DNA of 11,077 bases from Rickettsiales bacterium (GCA_947424985.1 CANDYN010000030.1:1-11077); one strand, 5' to 3'. Shown: positions 1-7,371, counted from the first letter of the stretch. The notes: generated from the sequence alone by a model not told the origin. Numbers and translations: made by a program.

Positions 1-292
1 TTTTTGTTTCACTCAACTGCTCATGCAGTTTAACCTTTGTTTCGCTCAACTGTTCATACAGTTTAACCAATTGCGTCGAACGCAAATTATCCATTACTGT
101 ATTCAGCTCATCTTCTGAAACATTATCTTTACTCTTATCGAGCGTTACAATTTCCTGAATCACTTTCGTTAATTGTATAAACTCTTGTGTAGCCAGTGCT
201 GTCTCGCTACGTATTTCCCACTGTTCCTCTTTCTCCTTTGAGTTAGATGCTTGATTTCGCCCATTAAACCTTTTTTTTGCAATAGTTTGCAT
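1..292 (-). CDS. Hypothetical coiled-coil-like protein, N-terminal part (cut by left edge)
   Basis: An open frame starts at ATG 292-290 and runs leftward with no stop to the window edge, giving 97 codons. I do not recognise the family. The N-terminus is basic and polar (MQTIAKKRFNGRNQAS). From about residue 15 the protein is rich in Glu, Lys, Gln and Leu, and it ends in two copies of an 11-residue unit (VKLHEQLSETK type), which suggests a helical coiled coil continuing outside the window. There is no signal peptide or membrane segment. The ATG is favoured because no ATG, GTG or TTG lies between it and the upstream in-frame stop at 361-359; only a weak GAG-type ribosome site precedes it. It lies on the same strand as mnhG but 189 bp downstream of it, so it is probably a separate transcript. 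Function unknown. Confidence 0.6.
   Translation of the reverse strand, partial: MQTIAKKRFNGRNQASNSKEKEEQWEIRSETALATQEFIQLTKVIQEIVTLDKSKDNVSEDELNTVMDNLRSTQLVKLYEQLSETKVKLHEQLSETK
3..68. repeat. 33-bp tandem direct repeat, two copies visible
   Basis: Copies at 3-35 and 36-68 match except for three substitutions (A/G at the ninth base of the unit, C/T and G/A further on). The period is 11 codons, so the reading frame of the minus-strand gene is kept and the unit encodes a KLxEQLSETKV-type segment. The array stops at 68 on the right; on the left it may continue past the window edge. Confidence 0.85.
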
Positions 293-481
293 ATTGGATC
301 TCGTATCTTCAGATAATATACTTAGCCTTCCAATGATAAATTTCTTATGTTGTGAATCTTAATTTTGCTGTTGCATAAAAACATATAAAAACTAAGTTTA
401 TCAAATTAAAGAATTATAGTCAAGTAGGAAAATATCAATTGAATTTTATTTATTGAGTCAGAGATACCAGCTTTTTAAAAT
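293..481. other. Intergenic spacer, no gene seen
   Basis: This 189-bp, very A/T-rich spacer lies between the stop of mnhG and the start of the left-edge gene, both on the minus strand. It should hold the end of the mnhG transcript and the promoter of the left-edge gene. I found no convincing GC-rich hairpin with a T tract and no good -35/-10 pair. TATATT on the minus strand near 316-321 resembles a -10 box but lacks a recognisable -35 at normal spacing. Confidence 0.5.
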
Positions 482-796
482 CTACTTTTTTACAAAAACT
501 TGCTTATTAACCATAGACGCTGCCTCCGATATTGCGTTTGTTGAAATTGGCGATGTAATATATATTATTATAATCGTTAAAAAAATCTTAAAAAGTGTGC
601 TAATGTCTCCATCTGAGGCAAAAATAATCCCACAGCCAAGCATAATCAGTGGACCGCTGATAAGATCGCAAACGCCACCCACATGCATCATTTTAAATGG
701 ATCCTTAAACTTCGCAAAACCAACAATTGATGTTAACATAAAGATAACCCCGAGAGCTACAAACAAACAACCGAGTATATATAAAATATTTTGCAT
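482..796 (-). CDS. mnhG: MnhG/MrpG/PhaG-family monovalent cation/H+ antiporter subunit G
   Basis: This 104-residue membrane protein belongs to the small G subunits of Mrp/Mnh/Pha multisubunit Na+(K+)/H+ antiporters, which sit in the inner membrane and exchange cations for protons. Three hydrophobic segments are visible (about residues 4-25, 41-60 and 67-81). The loop between the first two, GFAKFKDPFKMMHVGGVCD (about 26-44), matches the family's GLxRFPDxxxRxHAATKxD region, and TSPISTNAISEAA (81-93) matches the conserved TxPVxSHAxARAA C-terminal motif. Length is normal for the family. It starts at ATG 796-794, 12 bp after the MetW-like gene, with no clear Shine-Dalgarno, and is the last gene of the glutamate dehydrogenase operon. 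No other antiporter subunit is in the window, so its complex partners must be encoded elsewhere. Family call is fairly secure; transported ion is not. Confidence 0.85.
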   Translation of the reverse strand: MQNILYILGCLFVALGVIFMLTSIVGFAKFKDPFKMMHVGGVCDLISGPLIMLGCGIIFASDGDISTLFKIFLTIIIIYITSPISTNAISEAASMVNKQVFVKK

Positions 797-808
797 TATC
801 TAAAAAAA

Positions 809-1465
809 CTATATTTTCTCAAGCTCAAAAAAAGCATCATCAAGCTGTAAATTTGGAGAAATTGCTGATGAAAAAACTCCCTTGATTAAGCCTTTTTTAT
901 TTACATAAAGAGATTTTTTAATATACACATGACTTTTATCACAAAAATTATAAAAATCACTAATACCAAATGGAGATAATACTTTAGATTCAAATATTCC
1001 TGATTTTATATCAATAAAATCCCATGTTCCATGCATCATAAAGTGCAGTCTATGTTTAAAATTACCATAATTTTTTATAACAACCCTAACCTCTTTGGTA
1101 AAATTAAATGCATCCATTAAAATAACATCCGGACGCTTAAAATATTGTAAACAAGAATCAAATAAAACGTAATCAAATACCTCTCCAGTTGTTAAAATAT
1201 CGGAAATTTTCTGACTCCCAGATATCGCAACATCATCACCCAATTCATCTGACGCGATACGTAAAATATGTAAATCAATTTTTCGTGATCTTGCAATACT
1301 TAAAAGCCCGGGCCTTGGGTTGATTGCCAAAATTCTTAAACCATTATCTCTAACCTCTTGATCAAAATTAAATATTAAATCACTATATACAAAAGCTGAC
1401 AATTCACTCAATTGCGAAGAAGAATCAAGCACCTTATCTGTTAACTTCTGTATATATGATATCAT
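809..1465 (-). CDS. MetW-like protein with degenerate SAM-binding loop
   Basis: The 218-residue product resembles MetW, a small class I methyltransferase-fold protein known in proteobacteria as a partner of MetX. The best matches are FDYVLFDSCLQYFKRPDVIL (97-116), fitting the FDYVILSQTLQxxxxPxxVL block of MetW, and NYGNFKHRLHFMMHGTW (132-148), fitting the PNFxHWxxRxxxxxxG block. The segment LSPFGISDFYNFCD (163-176) fits the C-terminal IxDFxxLC element. The SAM-binding motif I is eroded: where MetW has a VLDLGCGDGxL type loop, this protein has ILAINPRPGLL (45-55), lacking the acidic residue and most glycines. Its ATG overlaps the TGA of the glutamate dehydrogenase gene (ATGA at 1465-1462), so translation is probably coupled. 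No metX is nearby. It may be catalytically inactive or bind another ligand; a MetW role in methionine synthesis is not supported. Confidence 0.6.
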   Translation of the reverse strand: MISYIQKLTDKVLDSSSQLSELSAFVYSDLIFNFDQEVRDNGLRILAINPRPGLLSIARSRKIDLHILRIASDELGDDVAISGSQKISDILTTGEVFDYVLFDSCLQYFKRPDVILMDAFNFTKEVRVVIKNYGNFKHRLHFMMHGTWDFIDIKSGIFESKVLSPFGISDFYNFCDKSHVYIKKSLYVNKKGLIKGVFSSAISPNLQLDDAFFELEKI

Positions 1466-4200
1466 CGAGCAAGAAAACTTTTTGATATTTTTTCAAGATC
1501 CCTTTCGGATGTCTCAACAAACTTTGCGATATCGATAAAATCTTCAAAATTTTGCATATTTTTTACCGCAAAATCATGATCTAGCATAATTTTAGATCCG
1601 AATTTCAATAATACTTCAATGGTCTTGCAGATAGTTTTTGTTTTAAATGCTACAGGATTTTTTATTAACTTTGTAAGATTTGAAATTGCCGGTTTTAAGC
1701 TGTATACCGATTTTTTCGTAATTTCATACGCATCTTTTAATGAAATTTTTTCTTTCAATTTTACGTCAAGGGCAAGCGAGATTAAATGAGACATCTTCAA
1801 AAGCTTTAGCCCGGCTGTATATTCCGCATCGAAACAACAAGATTGTTTAACATCGGAACAACAATCTCCCTTGATTATATCACGAATTCCACTGACTTCT
1901 TTTGATATTTTTTCAATATTTTCATCAATTGTTATATCAAAATTTATATGCCTTTGCATGTAAAATATTGCAAAAAATACCGCATCTTGAAGCTTTTTTA
2001 GCGCCTTTGCTTGCTGCGAAAACTCAACAATATTATCCTGATCATGAACAATTCTAAATAACTTTGATATTCCAAAGATTTCATTCAAAATATAATAAGC
2101 AAAAATTGCCTTTTCATATCCAAGCCCAGACTCTAAAATTCTTTGAATATGAGGTAAACCCATAAAGTTTACAAATTTATTTGAAATTTTTGTTGCAATA
2201 ATATTGTCCTTTAACGGGTGAGATAAAATACCATCAAGATATTTCCCTGATTGCATTTGGTTTGGAAAATATTCAACCAATGCATTTTTCGTAAAATATT
2301 CATCATTTAAAATATTGCTATAGGTTAAAATTTTATTCTTTATGTATAGCTTGACATGACTTATTAAAACACAAATTTGCGTTCTTGATAAATTATGCCC
2401 ATCCTTAACTCTTTGCTTCAAAACATCATCATCTGGAACAAATTGGAGCTTTCTATCGATAATTTTTTCATCCTCCAAAGCATTTATCAAATTTCTATAA
2501 ATCTCGAGCTCCATTTTATTTTCAATGCTTTCAATTCCAATTAGCTTCGACTGATAATAATTCTCATGTAAAACAAGCTTTACAACTTCGTCTTTCATTT
2601 CTTTAATTAATGCCGATTTTTCATTTTCAGGTATTTTTGCATAATCAAGGGCAATTTTTATATTAACTTCTCGATCAGAACAGGAAACTCCAGCCGAATT
2701 ATCAATCGAATCCATGTTTATTTTAACACCACTTCTTGAAGCCTGTATTCTACCTCTTTGAGTCACGCCGACGTTCCCACCTTCAGCAAAAACTTTTGCA
2801 TGAATTTGGTCACCATTTATACGAACATTATCATTAAATTTATCTTGCACGTCTTCGTGTTTTTCGTCGGAATTTTTCATAAAAGTTCCAATTCCCCCAT
2901 TCCAAATTAAATCAACTTTCGCACAAAGCATAGCATGCATAAGCTCTTCAGGGTTTATTTTTGAAACACTTTTATCAATCCCAAATGCATTTCTAATTTC
3001 ATCATTTAGCTCAATATCACCGGAAAATCTTTCAAAAATTCCACCGCCCCTACTTATAATAGATTTGTCGTAATCACTCCATTTTAACTGAGGATTATCA
3101 AATAATCGCTGTCTTTCTTTTGCATTTTGTTCAATATTCGGATTTGGATCTATAAATATATGCTGATGATTAAATGCCCCAACCAGCTTTAATTTTTTAA
3201 ATAAAAGCATTCCATTTCCAAACACATCACCTGACATATCTCCAATTCCAATCGCAGTTATTTCATCTTTTTCAGGATTAATTCCAAGCTCAAAAAATGA
3301 ATTTTTAACACATTCGTAAACACCACGCGAAGTTATTCCTAAATCTTTGTGCGAATAACCGTTGCTTCCACCCGATGCAAACGCATCTTTTAACCAAAAA
3401 TTATGCTCTATTGAAAGCTCATTTGCAATATCTGAAAATGATGCAGTTCCCTTATCCGCTGCTGCAACTATATATTTATCAAATTCATCGTACTTTATAA
3501 CATTTTTTGGTTCAATTTTCACTCCATCGATTTCGTTATCAGTTAACATTAAAAGTCCCGATACAAACTTAGCATAGCAGCTTTTAATGAAAGCAATATT
3601 TTCATCTTTATCGACTTTTTTTTCTTTTATAAAAATACAAGCTTTCGCACCGGACGGCGTTATTATTACGTTTTTTAGCGTCTGAGCCTTAACTAATCCC
3701 AAATTTTCCGTTCTATAATCTTTTCTATCAGAAAGTCTGAATCCACCTCTTGCTATCGGTCCATTTCGTAAATGTGCACCTTCAAATTCATCGTTATATA
3801 TAAATATCTCTGCAAATGGAATAGGCTTTGGCATGTCCTTAATTCCTTGTGACTTAATTTTAAATGAAACATAATCAACACCGTCTTGGTAAAAATTCGT
3901 TCTCACCATTGCATCTAAAATTTGTACAAAAGTTTCAAAAATAGCCCTGTTCTGCTCCTTTTTTTTTGCAATTTCAGAAAGTATCTCAAGTCCTTTCTTA
4001 AAGTTATCACTATATGTTTTTGGGTTAAATTTTTCATCAAAAGTTTTGGTAAAAAGCTTTATGAATTCTGAATTACTTTTTATAACGGTTGTAATATCCG
4101 TTGTAAAATCATATCTAATTTGTTTATAATAAGCCGAAACGGCATCTATTAAATTGTCGTTATTTGCTTTAAACTCACTGAGTTTTATGTATTTTGACAT
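1462..4200 (-). CDS. NAD-dependent glutamate dehydrogenase, short form lacking the N-terminal regulatory region
   Basis: It oxidatively deaminates glutamate to 2-oxoglutarate and ammonium with NAD+, feeding the TCA cycle. The product is the catalytic and C-terminal part of the large bacterial (GDH-180) family. Conserved blocks in order: HLRNGPIARGGFRLSDR (143-159), the lysine-containing KAQTLKNVIITPSGAK (171-186), the NAD-binding GIGDMSGDVFGNGM (318-331), DLIWNGGIGTF (430-440), EGGNVGVTQRGRIQ (473-486) and IDNSAGVSCSDREVNIK (499-515). The C-terminal half has family-like RTQICVLISHVKLYIKN (606-622) and ILSHPLKDNIIATKISN (658-674). Family members are about 1600 residues; this one has 912 and begins where the family's LSxREVxLLRAYxKYLRQ segment lies, so about 650-700 N-terminal residues (ACT-like domains) are missing. 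The frame is intact, starts at ATG 4200 behind a plausible promoter, and heads the operon with the MetW-like gene and mnhG. No Shine-Dalgarno is evident. Confidence 0.93.
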   Translation of the reverse strand: MSKYIKLSEFKANNDNLIDAVSAYYKQIRYDFTTDITTVIKSNSEFIKLFTKTFDEKFNPKTYSDNFKKGLEILSEIAKKKEQNRAIFETFVQILDAMVRTNFYQDGVDYVSFKIKSQGIKDMPKPIPFAEIFIYNDEFEGAHLRNGPIARGGFRLSDRKDYRTENLGLVKAQTLKNVIITPSGAKACIFIKEKKVDKDENIAFIKSCYAKFVSGLLMLTDNEIDGVKIEPKNVIKYDEFDKYIVAAADKGTASFSDIANELSIEHNFWLKDAFASGGSNGYSHKDLGITSRGVYECVKNSFFELGINPEKDEITAIGIGDMSGDVFGNGMLLFKKLKLVGAFNHQHIFIDPNPNIEQNAKERQRLFDNPQLKWSDYDKSIISRGGGIFERFSGDIELNDEIRNAFGIDKSVSKINPEELMHAMLCAKVDLIWNGGIGTFMKNSDEKHEDVQDKFNDNVRINGDQIHAKVFAEGGNVGVTQRGRIQASRSGVKINMDSIDNSAGVSCSDREVNIKIALDYAKIPENEKSALIKEMKDEVVKLVLHENYYQSKLIGIESIENKMELEIYRNLINALEDEKIIDRKLQFVPDDDVLKQRVKDGHNLSRTQICVLISHVKLYIKNKILTYSNILNDEYFTKNALVEYFPNQMQSGKYLDGILSHPLKDNIIATKISNKFVNFMGLPHIQRILESGLGYEKAIFAYYILNEIFGISKLFRIVHDQDNIVEFSQQAKALKKLQDAVFFAIFYMQRHINFDITIDENIEKISKEVSGIRDIIKGDCCSDVKQSCCFDAEYTAGLKLLKMSHLISLALDVKLKEKISLKDAYEITKKSVYSLKPAISNLTKLIKNPVAFKTKTICKTIEVLLKFGSKIMLDHDFAVKNMQNFEDFIDIAKFVETSERDLEKISKSFLAR

Positions 4201-4227
4201 ATTGTATTAAAAAAAATATCGCGACTG

Positions 4228-4255
4228 ACTATAAAGTGATAAATTTTTTTTGCAA
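4228..4255 (-). promoter_or_regulatory. Candidate sigma-70-type promoter of the glutamate dehydrogenase operon
   Basis: On the minus strand, TTGCAA (4255-4250) and TATAGT (4233-4228) are separated by 16 bp; TATAGT matches the -10 consensus at five of six positions and TTGCAA the -35 at four. Transcription would begin near 4221 and give a leader of about 20 nt before ATG 4200. In such A/T-rich sequence chance matches are common. Confidence 0.45.
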
Positions 4256-4291
4256 GATAATTTTTCGATAAAAAAAATAAATAAAAATATA

Positions 4292-4318
4292 TTGACTTTT
4301 ATTTATCTGCGTGTTAAT
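4292..4318 (+). promoter_or_regulatory. Candidate promoter of rplU
   Basis: TTGACT (4292-4297, five of six to the -35 consensus) is followed after 15 bp by GTTAAT (4313-4318, four of six to the -10 consensus). The spacing is short. It would place the transcript start about 18 nt before ATG 4343. It lies back to back with the glutamate dehydrogenase promoter in the 142-bp divergent gap. Confidence 0.35.
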
Positions 4319-4342
4319 CATCGAAATAAATTGAAATTTAGT

Positions 4343-4651
4343 ATGAAATTCGCAATAGTATCCACATGTGGAAAACAATATCGTTTTGAAGAAAATTGCA
4401 CTGTCGTATTAGATAGATTGAACGCAAACGTTGGAGATAAAATTACCTTCAAAGATAAAGATGTCTTGCTTGTTGGATCTGAAACTGAAATAAAGGAATC
4501 TTTGAGCGCTTTGGTTGAAATTGAAATTTTGGAGCATTTTAGAGGAGAAAAAATGAAAATTTTCAAAAAAAGAAGAAGAAAGCACTATGATAAATGTACC
4601 GGGTTTAGACATGATCATACAAAAATCCTAGTCAAAAAAATCTCTGCATAA
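4343..4651 (+). CDS. rplU: 50S ribosomal protein L21
   Basis: The 102-residue product has the length of bacterial L21 (103 in E. coli), a 23S rRNA-binding protein of the large ribosomal subunit. It opens with MKFAIVSTCGKQYRFEE, equivalent to the MYAVFQSGGKQHRV start of the family. It carries the conserved basic block RGEKMKIFKKRRRKHYDK followed by a GFRHDHT segment at residues 67-93, and ends in KISA as in E. coli GISA. The start at 4343 is chosen over the in-frame ATG at 4250 because it gives the exact family N-terminus; the 31 upstream codons are A/T-rich leader with no homology and would contain the candidate promoter. There is no recognisable Shine-Dalgarno. rpmA (L27), normally next to rplU, is not in the window; clpB follows after 61 bp. 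Confidence 0.95.
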   Translation: MKFAIVSTCGKQYRFEENCTVVLDRLNANVGDKITFKDKDVLLVGSETEIKESLSALVEIEILEHFRGEKMKIFKKRRRKHYDKCTGFRHDHTKILVKKISA

Positions 4652-4662
4652 AAAAAATCTCT
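4634..4662. repeat. Short direct repeat across the rplU stop
   Basis: The 12-mer AAAAAAATCTCT occurs at 4634-4645 and again at 4651-4662, a 17-bp period. The first copy is inside the end of rplU, the second abuts the -35 element of the candidate clpB promoter. It may be a slippage duplication. No terminator hairpin is visible after rplU. Confidence 0.5.
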
Positions 4663-4692
4663 TGCTTTTTTAATCGAAGGTAGCTATATAGA
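4661..4692 (+). promoter_or_regulatory. Candidate clpB promoter, sigma-70 or heat-shock (RpoH) type
   Basis: TTGCTT (4662-4667) and TATATA (4685-4690) stand 17 bp apart, acceptable for a housekeeping promoter. The same stretch fits the alphaproteobacterial heat-shock pattern CTTG-N17/18-CYTATNT: CTTG at 4661-4664, 18 bp, then GCTATAT at 4683-4689 with one mismatch. The predicted start is about 15-20 nt before ATG 4713. A heat-shock promoter is expected for clpB from family knowledge, but the two readings cannot be separated by eye. Confidence 0.45.
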
Positions 4693-4712
4693 TATTGTAA
4701 AAATATATTTAT

Positions 4713-7301
4713 ATGGCAATCAATTTTGATAAATATACAAATTCTGCAAAAGAAATAATTAATGACGCTATAAAAATTGCAACTTCAATGCAACACACTT
4801 CAACCAATCCCGAGCATATACTTGAGGCGATGATCACAAGTAAAGATTCAATCATTCCCTCTTTAATTGCCTCTGCAAATTCAAGCGTTTCAATAATTCG
4901 TGAAAAGTTACAGGAAATTTTCTCAAACAATCCAACCCTTCAAAGTGGCGGACAAACCCCATATTTATCAAGAGAATCCGTTATTTGCCTTACAGAGGCT
5001 GAAAAGATAGCAAAAACTGAAAAGGACGAATTTATAACACAAGAGCGAATTTTACAAGGAATATTGGCGAGTAAAAATTTAAAAATTTCCGAGAGCTTGG
5101 TTGCCGCAGGGCTCCGCGAAAATCAGTTAAAGTTAGCAATAGATGCCATAAGACTTGGACGAGGAGCAAATTCTGAAGATGCTGAAAATGCATATAATGC
5201 ACTCAAAAAATATACAAAAAACCTAACTGAGCTTGCAAAAATGGGGAAAATTGACCCTGTAATTGGACGAGACGAAGAAATACGCCGCACAATGCAGGTT
5301 TTACTCAGAAGAAGCAAAAATAATCCACTTTTAATCGGAGAGCCGGGGGTTGGTAAAACTGCAATTGTCGAAGGCTTGGCGATGAGGATTTATCAAGGAG
5401 ATGTTCCTGATAATTTAAGTGGAAAGACGGTTCTGGAGCTGGATATGGGATTGGTAGTAGCTGGAGCAAAATATCGTGGAGAATTCGAAGAGCGTTTCAA
5501 GGCAATAATTAATGAAGTAGAAAAAAGCGATGGAGAGATCATCCTCTTTATCGACGAGATGCATATTTTAATGGGAGCTGGAGCAAGCGGAGGAGCTATG
5601 GACGCATCAAATTTGCTAAAACCGGCGCTGGCTCGAGGACTTATACACTGTATAGGCGCAACAACATTGTCTGAATACAAAAAACATATCGAAAAAGACG
5701 CGGCTTTTGCAAGAAGACTTCAGACTGTTTTCGTTGCTCAGCCTAGCGTTGAAGATACCATAACAATTCTACGCGGAATTAAAGAAAAATACGAAGCCCA
5801 CCATGGAGTTCGAATTTCAGATGGAGCAATTTTATCCGCTGCAATTATGTCCGATAAATATATTTCTGATAGGTTCTTGCCGGACAAAGCCATTGATTTA
5901 ATCGACGAAGCAGCCTCAAGACTTAAGATGGAAATCAACAGTACGCCGGAAGTGATTGACAATTTAAAACGAAAAATTTTGCATTTACAAATTGAAATTG
6001 AATCACTAAAAAAAGAAACTGACGACGGCTCAATAAAGCGTCTTGGGATTGCAAAAAATGAACTTGCAGGAAAACAGAGTGAAATAAACGAGATAACTCA
6101 AAAATGGGAAGACGAGAAAAAACGAGTAAATCTTTCCAAAAGCCTTAAAAAGCATCTTGAAGATGCAAAATTTGAACTTTCGCAATGTCAAAAAAGTGGA
6201 AATTTAGCAAGAGCCGGGGAAATTACCTATTCTTTAATTCCAAACTTACAAAAACAAATTGAAGATCTTGACGCCCAAAACGAGGGACTTTCTTTAATTC
6301 GTGAGACCATAACAAGCAATGAAATTGCAAGCGTTGTATCAAAAATGACCGGAATTCCAGTTGAAAAAATGATATCATCAGAACGAGAAAAGATCTTAAA
6401 TATTGCAAAACACCTGATGGAAAAAGTTATAGGACAAGACCATGTAATCGAAGCAGTTTCAAATGCAATAAAACGCTCAAGATCAGGACTTTCACAAGAT
6501 AATCGTCCAATTGGATCTTTCTTGTTTTTGGGCCCAACCGGAGTTGGAAAAACTGAATTAACTAAGGCTGTTGCAGGATTTTTATTTGATGATGAAAAAG
6601 CGATGCTGCGGCTTGATATGTCAGAATATATGGAAAAACACTCAGTTTCACGGCTAATTGGTGCACCTCCAGGATACGTTGGATATGACGAAGGTGGAGT
6701 TTTAACTGAAAGTATAAGACGAAGACCTTATCAAGTTATTTTATTTGACGAAGTTGAAAAGGCGCATCCTGATGTTTTCAATATTTTACTTCAATTGCTT
6801 GACGATGGACGTTTAACCGATTCCCAAGGAAAAACCGTTAATTTTACAAATACAATTGTAATTTTAACATCAAACTTGGGTTCAAAATATATCAATAGCG
6901 ATATGGATTTTGAAAAATCAAAAGGACATATCATGACAGAGGTTATGACTTTTTTCCGGCCGGAGTTTATCAATAGACTTGACGAGGTTTTAATTTTCAA
7001 TCGATTAAAACGAGAAAATATTGGAAAAATAGCAAATTTACAGCTTGAAAAACTAAAGAGTACCCTTAAAAAACAGGATATTAATATTTCAATTTCCCAA
7101 AAAGCTATTGATTTACTTGCAAATCTAGGCTATGACGAAGTTTTCGGTGCAAGACCATTAAAAAGGGTGATACAAACTAATGTCTATAACAAACTATCCG
7201 ATATGATCCTACTTGGAACGATAAAAGCCGGTGATAATATCGGAATTGGCATTAAAGACGATGAGATTATTATTGGGAAAATAAAGGAGAAGAGTGAATA
7301 G
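4713..7301 (+). CDS. clpB: ATP-dependent chaperone ClpB (Hsp100 disaggregase)
   Basis: This is a complete 862-residue ClpB (857 in E. coli), the cytoplasmic hexameric AAA+ machine that with DnaK pulls polypeptides out of aggregates. Visible parts in order: N-domain (1 to about 145) starting MAINFDKYTN; NBD1 with Walker A GEPGVGKT (209-216), pore loop AGAKYRGEF (250-258), Walker B IILFIDE (276-282) and the ARR arginine-finger region (333-335); the coiled-coil M domain, about 405-530, which marks ClpB rather than ClpA or ClpC; NBD2 with Walker A GPTGVGKT (607-614), pore loop GYVGYDEGG (654-662), Walker B VILFDE (675-680) and sensor-2 GARPLKR (812-818). All key residues are present. Start ATG 4713 matches the family N-terminus, although no Shine-Dalgarno precedes it. 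It has its own candidate promoter after rplU and is probably transcribed mainly alone. Confidence 0.98.
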   Translation: MAINFDKYTNSAKEIINDAIKIATSMQHTSTNPEHILEAMITSKDSIIPSLIASANSSVSIIREKLQEIFSNNPTLQSGGQTPYLSRESVICLTEAEKIAKTEKDEFITQERILQGILASKNLKISESLVAAGLRENQLKLAIDAIRLGRGANSEDAENAYNALKKYTKNLTELAKMGKIDPVIGRDEEIRRTMQVLLRRSKNNPLLIGEPGVGKTAIVEGLAMRIYQGDVPDNLSGKTVLELDMGLVVAGAKYRGEFEERFKAIINEVEKSDGEIILFIDEMHILMGAGASGGAMDASNLLKPALARGLIHCIGATTLSEYKKHIEKDAAFARRLQTVFVAQPSVEDTITILRGIKEKYEAHHGVRISDGAILSAAIMSDKYISDRFLPDKAIDLIDEAASRLKMEINSTPEVIDNLKRKILHLQIEIESLKKETDDGSIKRLGIAKNELAGKQSEINEITQKWEDEKKRVNLSKSLKKHLEDAKFELSQCQKSGNLARAGEITYSLIPNLQKQIEDLDAQNEGLSLIRETITSNEIASVVSKMTGIPVEKMISSEREKILNIAKHLMEKVIGQDHVIEAVSNAIKRSRSGLSQDNRPIGSFLFLGPTGVGKTELTKAVAGFLFDDEKAMLRLDMSEYMEKHSVSRLIGAPPGYVGYDEGGVLTESIRRRPYQVILFDEVEKAHPDVFNILLQLLDDGRLTDSQGKTVNFTNTIVILTSNLGSKYINSDMDFEKSKGHIMTEVMTFFRPEFINRLDEVLIFNRLKRENIGKIANLQLEKLKSTLKKQDINISISQKAIDLLANLGYDEVFGARPLKRVIQTNVYNKLSDMILLGTIKAGDNIGIGIKDDEIIIGKIKEKSE

Positions 7302-7324
7302 CTGAACAATGTAATATATTTCTA

Positions 7325-7353
7325 TTGCGTATTAAAAACATACATACTATGTT
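7325..7353 (+). promoter_or_regulatory. Weak candidate promoter of the repeat-protein gene
   Basis: TTGCGT (7325-7330) and TATGTT (7348-7353) are spaced by exactly 17 bp, matching the consensus at three and four of six positions. The start would fall near 7360, about 19 nt before ATG 7379. Optimal spacing is the main support. Confidence 0.3.
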
Positions 7354-7371
7354 AATAGCGTAGTTTTTAAT
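7331..7371. repeat. AT-rich inverted repeats between clpB and the repeat-protein gene
   Basis: A perfect 9-bp inverted repeat, ATTAAAAAC (7331-7339) and GTTTTTAAT (7363-7371), encloses 23 nt. A second perfect pair, AACATA and TATGTT (7337-7342 and 7348-7353, loop CATAC), overlaps its left arm, so the two stems are mutually exclusive. The dyad could end the clpB transcript, since the right arm ends in a T run, or serve as an operator, since it overlaps the candidate promoter. The stems have almost no G or C, so a strong intrinsic terminator is unlikely. Confidence 0.45.

Noticed and set aside
453..803. Plus-strand 116-codon open frame opposite mnhG
   Set aside because: It lies almost wholly antisense to mnhG, whose family motifs are clear; its translation has no recognisable features.
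1462..4200. Glutamate dehydrogenase as a broken pseudogene
   Set aside because: The 912-codon frame has no interruption, the conserved blocks are present, and a start and promoter are placed normally; only the N-terminal region is missing.
4250..4342. N-terminal extension of L21 from the in-frame ATG at 4250
   Set aside because: L21 family length and N-terminal sequence place the start at 4343; the extension would cover the candidate promoter.
4640..4690. Intrinsic terminator after rplU
   Set aside because: There are A and T runs but no stem of paired bases to form a hairpin.
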